Source: Phytophthora sp. 'mugwort' (taxonomy: Eukaryota; Oomycota; Peronosporomycetes; Peronosporales; Peronosporaceae). From it: a stretch of DNA of 64,000 nucleotides. Positions 45,659 to 56,022 of this stretch are shown one piece after another (the first letter of the stretch is position 1; each line of letters opens with the position of its first letter). The stretch covers positions 1,550,001 through 1,614,000 of the forward strand of contig JAUCEF010000009.1 of assembly GCA_033558025.1 (NCBI GenBank). Reading direction: 5' to 3'. A program made the translations under genes and the position numbers. Below the pieces are notes generated by a model. It was given only the letters and a program-made list of their open reading frames with translations, was not told where the DNA came from and did not search any database.

Positions 45659-48060
45659 AAGGAACCGGTCAATTAGGGGCCGGTGTGGTAGTAGCACTTG
45701 CCGATGGCGCTCCAAAGAATGTTGGCAACAAAACGGACAAACTATGACAGGTCTGAGTAGCCCGTTGTTTCAGGTATCTTTCAAGCTTGAACTGGGTCCT
45801 GCACCATGGTATTGTGCTTCGGATCCTCCATCCAAAACATATCTCTCTAAGTCGACCTATACCAATTGGAGGCCGGAATTTGACTTGTATTCAGTATTGC
45901 TCAAAGCGACCGCGTCGTTGAAGGGGTAGGACTTGTCATAAAGCCTATCGTGACGTTTGAAGCATAAGATGGGTCATTGGTTTTGAAGGGTGTAGACACT
46001 TTGAAAATGCTGGCATTCAGGCGCACACACGTGCGGCAGCAGATGAGCAGGATAGCACGCAGGGCGAGAGCTCAAGACCTCCTGCACCCCCACAAGCGCC
46101 TCGTACAGTTGCCCAAGTGTTTTGGATCGCGGCGCCCACCTCCCCCTGCATCCAAGTCGTCTCCAGTGAAGTGATAATACCCGGTAGGTCGGGGGCCATG
46201 CTGTCGGACTGTGTAACGTTGGAACTAGCGCACCTGACACAGCTTTTGATGTCGAGTCCGACCTCAAAATGGAAATGTCGGCTTGATGAGTCCACCCCGA
46301 CGATAGCTGTATTCGTGACAACGAGAGGCATGTCGATGCTGCTTTTATTAAGGTAAGCACTTTTTTTGTTTTTTAGTTGGGCTTCTACGGGCAATCACTA
46401 ACGTTACCGCACTCCGTTTTACACTAGTGCAGATTCGATAATATCACTTTCATCGGGAGCAGTCAATGGCGTTGGCTTCGTCCTTTTGCGCATGCTGCCA
46501 TTGCTAACCTCCATTCTTGCAGAACTTCCTGTGTCAGGAGGCGTCCGCCCACAGAGACGTGCTTTCGTTTTGTTTTTGCTGGAGGCCTTGCGCGGTGGTG
46601 CTGGCAGCTTTAGAATCTCGTCTTCGACGACAGATTTCGTTTGTAGCCATGTGGCTAGCTGTACGTGTCGTGGCGCCCCGTTGCGCGTGAAAGTGTCGAG
46701 GCGTGCGCTCATCTTGACCAGCGACAGCGGGAACAGTCCACAAGCCTTGAAACTTCGCTCGAGATTACGATCGACTTCAGAATCTCTCCACGCCAGGCTT
46801 GCTACCTTGATTGCGCCGTCTTTGCTGATGTTGTAGTAGCCATTGTCGTCTTAAGCCACAACCTCGCTGATCATGATGTGGATTTTGCTCTAGAGGCTGC
46901 AGAAGGTGGGTTCCGCTTGGGGGTAGGAAAGCCGGCATAAGGTTCAAATGCTCAGCAGCATCGACCACATTAGCCGAGTAGTGAGATGAGCATCTATCTA
47001 AGAATAACACAAGCAGCCGAGGAATGGAACTGGGCACCGACCTTGAAAACAATTGTGACCATTCCTCGAACAGACCCATGTTCATGAAGCCTGATGGTGA
47101 CGTGGTCACAGCGGCACTAGGGACATCGCAGCTCTCCAATAACTCAGACGACACGGTCTTACCCGGCAAGAAGAAGGCAGGCGGAACCACAAAACCAGAT
47201 GCGTTTCCGCACGCCACAACCGTGAAACGAAAGTTTGCTGTTGGCTCCGTACTCCAACACGTTGCTAGATCCGTGCACAGCAACCACCTTCTTGCTCTTG
47301 AGCTGCTTCTGGAAGGAAGTTTCGTCCATATTCAATAGGCGAAATTGGTCGAGTTTCAGCTCGGTGAAGAGCTTACCTAGAGTGTTAAAGTTATTAAATC
47401 AGCTGACACCATGCAGTTGCGCTTCAAAGATAGCGACTGAGCTGATCGCACGGCGAGTTCAGAAAAGAGCTCCTTAAAGCGCTTGTACCACCCCTCCCCA
47501 ATACTGTTGCCAAAACATAGCAGAGCAACCTCCTGTGCTTTCCGAATGCTATCAGAACGGCCGACAGGACAGCCGACGAGCTGCCGGCCGACGGTCCAGT
47601 CATAGAGATGCTGTTCCGCCTCTTGGAGGAAAAATGGCTTCGGACCTGGTCGTGAAGCGATCAGAGGCCTTCCTTCCTTTACAGACTCCAGCTACTTACG
47701 GATTGTTCCCTCGTGAACACCGGAAGCTTTGGCGACTGCGACGACAGAGAGGACCGCCAGAACTTGATCGACGATCTTTGCTTCTTCTTCGCCGTGTAGA
47801 TCTTGACCATTGTGCAGGTTCGGAAATGAAAAGCTTTTCGTGTGTTTTTGCCAGCGCTGAGCTACCGCCAACCAGCTCGTCGTGCTCACGTCACCGCCAC
47901 TAGTTTCCCCGCCAAAATGAAGTGCATACATTTGTATAGGTTTCGCACTTAAACCGATTTCTACACATGAGAGACTGGAAAGCGGAATGCAGCCTACTCA
48001 TTGGCCAAAAGCCTCTCGGCTCTTGAAGTGACCAAACGGCCTCTAATTGACCGTTTCCCT
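45659..48060 (-). mobile_element. pogo/Tigger-type DNA transposon C, complete ends
   Basis: The 24-bp terminal inverted repeats at 45659-45682 and 48037-48060 share CGGTCAATTAG and GGCCG, with three mismatches. TA target duplications lie at 45657-45658 and 48061-48062. Length is 2,402 bp. It carries a minus-strand DDE_1 transposase remnant. It appears to have landed inside an older sequence, since coding-like minus-strand frames abut both ends. Confidence 0.85.
46419..47931 (-). pseudogene. pogo/jerky-type DDE_1 transposase C, broken
   Basis: The N-terminal segment (47931-47692) ends in an HTH, VVAVAKASGVHEGTIRKW. The catalytic segment (47283-46777) has FTVVACGNASGFVVPP and FFLPGK, then LLVLFLDRCSSHYS with the second Asp, then FLPPSGTHLLQPLEQ, where jerky/Tigger proteins have the third acidic residue in QPLD. 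After a frame change the C-terminus (46712-46419) is basic and Ser/Thr-rich (RLDTFTRNGAPRHVQLATWL). A stretch of about 400 bp between the HTH and catalytic segments has no single open frame. The class is clear; it is inactive. Confidence 0.78.
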
Positions 48061-48062
48061 TA

Positions 48063-48601
48063 TGGTATGCATGACATCGAGTTTCCGTTTGATGCGTTTT
48101 TCTCCGCCAAGGTTGTCGATGAGACGCCAGTTATAGTGCAATGACACGGCCGTAATGGTTCCTGATTTTTGAGTTCTTCAAACTGAGCTCCAAGCTCAGC
48201 GTAACAAGATTTTTTAACACCAATCGATTCACTATAGGAAACTACCGCTGCTGACTGGACGTTCCGCTTTAGGGATATGTGTAAGAATAAACTCACAAGG
48301 CAGTAATTCAAATCTTACAACACTTAATTTACGACCAGTACACCCTCACTCTTTCGTACTAAGTCAAGGCACGGAGAAGCTCTGGATTTTTATGTAGTGT
48401 TATGACTTCGTTCCATCTTGAATAACCTCGCGGTTTCTGCCAGGGTCTCGTCTGTCGGTCTGAAGTATAGCTTTATCGTGGTTGTCCTTATTGCCGGAAC
48501 TCTAGTGTCAGCGGCTCCATGCGATATACCTGCTTTATTGTTTCACTCGCGTCACCGCAACGTAGAACGAGGACCGCCGTGGATTGTGACGTGGTGGATA
48601 C
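48063..48601. other. Spacer between pogo C and Copia 2
   Basis: 48063-48311 has a minus-strand coding-like frame (AQFEELKNQEPLRP; the neighbouring frame gives NLGGEKRIKRKLDVMHT) that stops at the pogo TIR and may continue beyond the element at 45656. The remainder is empty. Confidence 0.3.
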
Positions 48602-49153
48602 TGTGAGATTGCAGTCCCACAGTGTGTCCTGCGTTGCAGTCTGCCAGTGTCCAATACTCATACACAGAGCCATAGTTCACTGCCAGTGTCCAAACAACCC
48701 ATTCTGAAGCTGATCTTGCGCACGTCTCGCGCATGTGTGCAGGTGCGTGACGAGTGCAAGCTGCAGCTAGACTATCTACGATCCTGTATGCAGAACGACA
48801 CTCTTGGCTATGCGCTGCCGCGATGTTGTGCTCCCTGGATCAAGACACTTAGATTAAGTATCGCACTACTCTGTATTTGTATAGTTATTGTTAATCTACT
48901 TTGCGGAACGCGGCGCGGCGGGGCCGCCTCTCTTGCTCACTACAGCTTTTGCAGCTCCGCGAGCAGCAAGCAAGAGAGAGCAGTCGCCAAGCATCGTGTC
49001 CCTGTCGAGGCTTTGCCCGGCACTCACGTGTCTTTTCTTACTTACTCCATTATCTGCCCTTACTACTAACTAGGTGTATTACATCTTAATGACGCCTACT
49101 CTTAAAAGCAACGGACAGTTGAGGAGCCCAATATCGCACGCGACGTCATCCCA
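48602..49153 (+). repeat. Copia-2 5' LTR
   Basis: Starts TGTGAGATTG and ends just before GGTTATG. It contains an open frame of about 140 codons that also occurs in the 3' LTR; I regard that as chance. Confidence 0.85.
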
Positions 49154-49165
49154 GGTTATGAACCC
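49154..49165 (+). other. Copia-2 primer-binding site (tRNA-iMet anticodon-arm type)
   Basis: GGTTATGAACCC is complementary to GGGTTCATAACC, an initiator-Met-like anticodon arm (anticodon CAT), and resembles the primer site of Drosophila copia, which begins GGTTATGGGCCC. This supports half-tRNA priming and fixes the end of the 5' LTR. The tRNA comparison is from memory. Confidence 0.65.
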
Positions 49166-49258
49166 AACAAGGGTGGGGCTGTCGACGAACTCGACGCCTG
49201 GTGTGGACAATAGTGCTAATAAAACGTTTCTACCAATCAAGACCTAGATGGTTTCCCA

Positions 49259-52200
49259 ATGGAAGAAAACCCGACTACTGCCAATGACGTGCCACTGTCG
49301 CGAAGTGATGCTGAGTACCTGATCCGATCATTGGCTGGCCTTCAGGACAACCGCTCGTTCGCTGAAAGGCTGTATCAAGGTTTGCAAAAGCTTCACTCAG
49401 CAGACCCAGCGAACACTAGAGAAATCGGCACGTTCCCAAATCAGCCGCTGCCGTCGCACAGACGCGAAGGACGACGGCCAAGACCCGCCCCCTGCCGCCC
49501 CTGAACAACCCGGAGGCCGCTACGATGACAAGGAGCTGACTGGGCACACCAAGTCGCTGGTGAGCTCGCCGCTGATCAAGTTGCCCAAGCTGCACACCAA
49601 GGCTGACTACAAGTCGTGGCCCAGTGACGTGCCGCTGTACTTCGACACGCGCATGCTGGGCGATATCACGTATGGCGCGGAGCGATACGACAACGACGAA
49701 GGACATCGCTGCCCCAAGCACCACTAGTGGTTCGAGGCGCACCAAAACAAGGCGTTCTTGGCCCTGGCGCTGTCGCTTTCGGTGGACCTACGCACGACGT
49801 TCACGATTAATGGAATTCGCGACAACATGAACGCCGCCGCGCTGTTGTTCGAGCGCATTACCCAGCACTTCGAGGCCGGTGACGGCATCAACCCTGACTA
49901 CGTGCTGCAGGGGTTGGTGACGCGTAGGATCAAGTCTGATGATACTGTCACAGCCTACATTGACGATGTTGCGCGCAAGGTGACGCAACTGCACCAAACA
50001 AACGGCGGGTTTACTGAGTGGCACTATGCCAGCCTGCTCTTGTCGAACTGCGTCGACGTGTACCAAGGGCTGGCTCGCGAGCATGGCGACTGGATTAACA
50101 AGAACGATCGCAGAAGCCATCACGTTAGCTGAACCTGTGCTACGCCTGCGCGCAGCTGAGCACCAGCGCGAACAACTTCGAGGACAGACCAGAGATCCAA
50201 CCTTGCAGACTTGCGAGTCGCTCAGGTCAACGCTGGCCAAGTGCAAGGGTAAGGTCAAGGAACGAACCGCAAGCGCAGCAAGCTGCAGCGTAAGCGGGGC
50301 AAGCACAGTGCAGACAAGAAACATAAAACGAACTGCGCTAACTGTAGTGGTGACGGCCACTGGTACTCTGAGTGTACCGCAATTACCTGGATGCCACTGC
50401 GGCACGATCTAGCAGAGAAGGACAAGGCGAGGAAGCAGAGACAAAAGAAGATGCCAGCTTCGTTGGTGAACTCTGTTCGTCATGTTGAAGCCAATATTGG
50501 TGGAAACGTACCGCATGAACGCTTGGCTGGCCTGTCACTGTGTGCGCAGACACACAGCGTCGACACGGCTAACCTGACGAGTGGTGTGACGCCTTCATTC
50601 CAAGATGCACCGAGGTCGCCTGTCTACTCTACGACTACGCTTGCGAAGAGTGACGATGACGAAGGTCGTGTTGGTCATCGCAACGTTCCTGCAACGCCGC
50701 AACAACTTCAACTACAACCTGCTGTTGGTGATCATCAAGTGCGGTACGCGCCGCCAGCAATGCAACTCGCTGTGCCGGGCGCTGCGCCAAGACAGTGGGA
50801 GGGTGCTCGGTCACTGGGACCACCTCCTTCTTGGGAAACGCTGCTGTATTACGTTGGCCAAGGACTGATGAACTCCCAGCAACTTGGTGGCCAAGAGCCT
50901 GAACGTGCTGACTACGTGCCTAGTGCCTATAAATTGGGCAAGCGCCAAGGACAACTGCAACCGCCACCGCGTGAATTCGAACGGCGTTGCTCACCCCCGC
51001 GCGCGATTATTTGGTCGGGGAGGGTCACCGTAGCGTATACGTGGCCGAAGCTGCTCACCTCCACGCAGCTTTGTACGTGGAGGTTCACCGCAGCGAGGAG
51101 GAGGACGTAGTCGATCGCCGCCACCGTAATGGCGCCGCTGGTGGCCGTCTCGTGGACGTGCTGGACCACAACTGCGTGACCAGTCAAGTCGCTTTGGACC
51201 GCCACAACAGCAGCATTGACGTAATGGTCCGCGACCTATGCGTGGACTGTCGCCGCGTCGCTGCGAGCAATCACCACGCCGATTTGCTGATCGACGTCGT
51301 GGTGACAAACTTTGATCCGCGTCAAGTGAATGCAGTCGCACCTGATGAAAACATGCAAGCTATTGATGCTAACTCTGTAGAGTGGATTCTCGATTCCGGA
51401 TCTCAGGCAAATGTATGCTGAAACCTATGATTGTTCACTACGCTACGAGAGGAAAAGACGAGTCGGCTGGACTTCGCCAACGGAACGACCGAGCACACGA
51501 GCGTTTGTGGATCTGTCCTGTTGCGCATCATCAACCAAGCTACCGGTGAACACGGAGACCGGCTCCTGGACGATGTGGTGTACAAACCAAGTGCAAAGGT
51601 GAAAATTATTAGTCTGGGATACCTGCAGACGACAGGTAAGTACAAGTTGACGTGCTCACCAGACCAGCAGACTGCGTGGGTGGCGAAGCAAGGCACCACC
51701 CTTGAAGCTGGAGATGCGCGCAAACATCTATCGCCTACGCGTGAAAAGATTGCTGATGTCATGGTAATGGCTGCGTTGAACAAGACACGGACAACAAGAA
51801 GTCGATGAAACTACTACATCAATGGTTTGGCCACATGGGCATGAGTACCGTGAAACTATTGGCAAGCAAGCTTGATGTTGGTATTGAGATCAATACGAAA
51901 GGTCTGAGTTCCTAAGAGTGTGTTGCGTGCGCATCGAGTAAGGCTAAACGCATGACTTACTCACGCATTCCATACGCGGAAGTCCAAGCCATTTTTTTAT
52001 TGGAGACTCTTATGATGGATATCGGCTCACTGAGCGATCCGATAATGAAAACAAAAATCGACGGAGCAACGACGTTCCTGTAGGTCATTGATGAGTCTAC
52101 AAGATGCAAGTGGACGTACCTGCTGAAGAAGAAGAGCGACGCCGAGTGGCATATCAAGGTGCTGCTCAACCGACTTGAGCGGAGGTTTCCTGAATGGACT

Positions 52201-54740
52201 GTACTGCGACTATGGTCTGACCAAAGAGGTGAATTCTCAAGCAATACACGAATCGAGCTCTGCGACACACTCGGCATCGTGCAGAAGTTCACCAACGCCA
52301 ACTCTCCTCAAGAAAACAGCATTGTCGAGAGGGGAAACGGGATTGTATTACCGCGCTTACGGGCTATGCTGACTGCGTCGCATCTGCCTAACTCGCTCTG
52401 GGGAGAAGCACTGCTTCACGCGGTGACTACGCTGAACTGGTTGCCGACCAAGCCGCTGGGACTGGTATCGCCGTGCCAGAAACTGTTCAAGTGCGAACCC
52501 CAGCTTGAAGACCTGTGGTCATGAGGCTGTGTTGCACACGTGCGTGTACCCCCAGAGTCAAGGCAGAGGAAAGAGAAATTGGAACCAAGAGCGCGATTGA
52601 GCTTGTTAGTGGGTTATAGTGAAAAAAAGAGACTCTTGGCTACAAGTTCGTTTATCTTAAAACGGCTCAAGTCGTGACAGCTCGAAGTGGTAACGTGACA
52701 TTCTATGAGGACTACACTACCGACGGCACCTATATGCAGCACCTGATGGAAAACGCATTCAAAGATGGTGATCACGAGCTCCCTGAGACCGGATCCGTGG
52801 CTCGAAACAAGACCAGCATGGATACATACCTTCAAGACCGGACTGCTGCCACTGCTACTGCGGCAAGGCAACTTAAAGTCGTGCCACCGGTAGACGAGCT
52901 GCCTGAACATGTGCAAAGTTCGACCAGTCGTCAACAAGATACTGACTCTCCTGTGCGCAATGATAGTGTTGAGTCACAGCCGGATGCTGAGTCATCGGCT
53001 GACCTGCTGTTCCCTGCCCAGGCACCACAAGGCTTCGCCAAGGCAAGGAAGCATCGAACGCGCAGTGCGTGCAAGAAACCTGCAGCGGTGGAGAAGGAGA
53101 CAACTGGCTTCAAGATTGAATCCCCACCGACAGAAACGTACCTGAAGCGACCAAGCCGGAAGCAGAAGGCGAATGTGCGATTGTTGGACTACGTGGTGGG
53201 CCACGTGCAGGCCTTCCCGGACGTGCAGATACCAATTACCTACGAGCAGGCTCGTGCGAGCCAGTTCTGGCCGCAGTGGAGGACTACCATACTGGCGGAA
53301 CTCCAGTCCCTGAAGGACCACAAGACTTGGAAGCTTGTGCCGCGGAAGAACGCCAAGAAGATCATAGTCATCACCTGCAGATGGGTGTTCGCAGTGAAGA
53401 AAGATGAACGTGGACAGATCAAGAGGTTCAAAGCCAAACTTGTCATTCACGGCTTTAAGCAGCAGTTAGGGATCAACTACACTGAGACCTACGCACCAGT
53501 GATCCGTTTCGAGACGATTCGTGCGACGATCTACTATGCTATTCAGCGCAGATGGCTAGTACTGCAGTATGACGTGAAGACTGCCTTCCTCTACGGTGAC
53601 TTGGATGAGATGATCTTCATGGAACAACCACCTGGCTTCCAGATTGACGGGCCATCGATGGTCTGTCGGCTCCTGAAGAGCTTGTACGGGCTAAAGCAAG
53701 CACTGAACATCTGGAACAAGACACTTCATGCGAAGCTGTTGGTCATGGGGTTGGAGCGCTTGGACTCGGACTATGGACTCTATGCCCCGAAGAAGGATGG
53801 CGAAGCGACGCTATTTGTGACGGTCTATGTGGACGACCTATTGCTGATGGGTCCTCGCAAACTGTGCGAAGAGGTTGCTGCCTCTCTACAAGAGACGTCT
53901 GAGCTCACGATGATGGTGACGGTCAAGTACCTGCTCGGCGTTGAGATTCTCATAAACAAGTTGCAGAGACAGATTGTGTACTCGCAGCGACAGTGCGCTG
54001 GAGGTGTTGAAGCGGCTCCACATGGAGAACTGCAACGGAAGTGCTACGCCAGCAGCGACGACGCCTTCATCAGTGGAAGTGCTTGCGACGAAGGAGTACT
54101 TTCCCTACCGAGAGCTGGTGGGTGCCCTCCAGTACCTGGTCAGTGCATCAAGACCAGACATTGCCCATGCCATTCGCCACCTCAACAAGTGCTTGGCCTG
54201 CTACGACCACACGCACTACGCACAAGCCAAGCGTGTGCTTCGCTACCTGAAGGCGACAAGCGACTACGGATTGATGATGGACGTGTAGCCAGGAAAATGT
54301 GTGCAAGTGTGTGCTTACTCTGATGCCGACTACGCGAATGATTCTGCGGATAAGAGAAGTATCAGCGGATATGTGACCATGTTGGACGACAATGTGATCT
54401 CGTGCGCCTCCGGGAAGCAAGAGGTCAACGCACTCAGTATCTGCGAAGCCGAGTACGTGGCGATGGCAGAAGCGACCAAGGATCTTATGTGGCTTGCTGG
54501 CCTTTGCAAGGAACTTAGTTGGAAGCATCCAGTGCCGTTGCTACTCGGGGACAACCAGGGTGTCATTGCCTTGACGGCAAAGCCTGGTAAACACTAAAGT
54601 CGAAACACATAATGGCAACAAGTATCACATGGTGCGACGGAACGTGGAACTCAAGCGCCTCAGAACCCAACACATTGGCATCGACGAGATGGTAGCCGAT
54701 GTGATAACCAAGGCGCTTGGTGCCGTGTAGTTCTCGAAGT
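49259..54740 (+). pseudogene. Copia-2 gag-pol polyprotein, broken
   Basis: The Gag ATG is at 49259 (MEENPTTANDVPLSRSDAEY). A UBN2-like Gag core follows in 49758-50132, with a TAG near 49726. The CCHC knuckle CANCSGDGHWYSEC is at about 50335-50376. Protease WILDSGSQANVC ends in TGA at 51419-51421. The integrase zinc region (HQWFGHMG...CVACASSKAKR) lies at 51815-51950, and the catalytic part SDQRGEFSSN and PQENSIVERGNG at 52215-52340. RT runs from 53250 with VTVYVDDLLLMGP at about 53818-53860, followed by a frame change near 53990. RNase H (YSDADYANDSADKRSISGY, CEAEYVAMAEATKDLMW, LGDNQGVIAL) lies at 54310-54590. At least five stops or frameshifts make it inactive. Confidence 0.92.
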
Positions 54741-55017
54741 TCCGTGCTGCCATGAATGTGCTATCTATTGTGGACAAGGACAACGAGGCTGCTGCCTATA
54801 CTGCTGCTTGCACTGCGGCGACCCCTGCTGCTGCTGCGGTGCGATGCAACTAGCTGGACTACATCTACGCGTGCGAAGGACAAAGACGATAGTGATCGAG
54901 TGGGAGTGCTGTTTGCTGTCCGGATTGCTGCCAGCTGTGGCTGCTGATCACGACACCTTTCGGTATCGGTGACCAGGGTGATACATGTGTGATCGTGCCG
55001 ACTTCATCGCCGAGATC

Positions 55018-55026
55018 AAGTGGGAG
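55018..55026 (+). other. Copia-2 polypurine tract
   Basis: AAGTGGGAG immediately before the 3' LTR. A second similar purine run (GAGTGGGAG, about 54898-54906) lies 120 bp upstream. Confidence 0.7.
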
Positions 55027-55581
55027 TGTGAGATTGCCGTCCCACAGTGTGTCCTGCGTTGCAGTCTGCCAGTGTCCAATGCTCATACACCAGAGCCACA
55101 GTTCACTGCCAGTGTCCAAACAACCCATTCTGAAGCTGATCTTGCGCACGTCTCGCGCATGTGTGCAGGTGCGTGACGAGTGCAAGCTGCAGCTAGACTA
55201 TCTACGATCCTGTATGCAGAACGACACTCTTGGCTATGCGCTGCCGCGATGTTGTGCTCCCTGGATCAAGACACTTAGATTAAGTATCGCACTACTCTGT
55301 ATTTGTATAGTTATTGTTAATCTACTTTGCGGAACGCGGCGCGCGGCGGGGCCGCCTCTCTTGCTCACTACAGCTTTTGCAGCTCCGCGAGCAGCAAGCA
55401 AGAGAGAGCAGTCGCCAAGCATCGTGTCCCTGTCGAGGCTTTGCCCGGCACTCACGTGTCTTTTCTTACTTACTCCATTATCTGCCCTTACTACTAACTA
55501 GGTGTATTACATCTTAATGACGCCTACTCTTAAAAGCAACGGACAGTTGAGGAGCCCAATATCGTACTCGACGTCATCTTA
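55027..55581 (+). repeat. Copia-2 3' LTR
   Basis: 555 bp. Relative to the 5' LTR it has a 1-base insertion near 55089 and a 2-base GC insertion near 55342. It ends 441 bp before the ATG of the TMEM260 gene. Confidence 0.85.
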
Positions 55582-56022
55582 GATGTCGCAATGGCCCCAG
55601 AACCATTTTTTCCACCGGTAGTCCTAGGCACTTGTCTCTTAGTGATCGCGAAGGCTATGAGCGTCACGAGTTACCGCTCAACGCCGTTGAGATTAGGCGT
55701 TGCTCTGTTGCGCGAAGGTTGACCGTAAAAGACTCAAGCAACATTCACAATGGATATTTTGAAATCTATACAGGTACCAAATCATAAAGGTAATGTAGAG
55801 ACGTTTTGAAGCAAATAGGTAACGAAAAAGCATAAAGTTATACAACCTATTCGTTTCGATAGTGATTAGTACTGGCACTCGTATCGCCCTAACAACTCTG
55901 GATAAAACCCAGAGAACAGAAGTCAGTTCGAAATAAAGCTCTAGAAAAAAAAAGCTAAATCGCAATCCGTACTTAGCTGAATTCAAACTTTTTTTTGCGT
56001 ATCTTCCATTTTGACCACCAGC

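Larger units (their letters stand above)
48602..55581 (+). mobile_element. Ty1/Copia retrotransposon 2, decayed
   Basis: A 6,980-bp element on the plus strand with LTRs of 552 bp (48602-49153) and 555 bp (55027-55581). They differ by about eight substitutions and two small indels, so it is older than Copia 1. A primer-binding site follows the 5' LTR and a polypurine tract precedes the 3' LTR. The flanks GATAC (48597-48601) and GATGT (55582-55586) match at only three of five bases, so the target duplication is eroded or the end is slightly misplaced. The internal order (gag, protease, integrase, RT, RNase H) is Copia type, but the frame is broken many times. Confidence 0.93.

Noticed and set aside
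48647..49069. ORF of about 140 codons in the Copia-2 5' LTR, repeated at 54989-55501
   Set aside because: It is present only because the LTR is duplicated. The indels between LTRs change its frame, so it is not under coding constraint.
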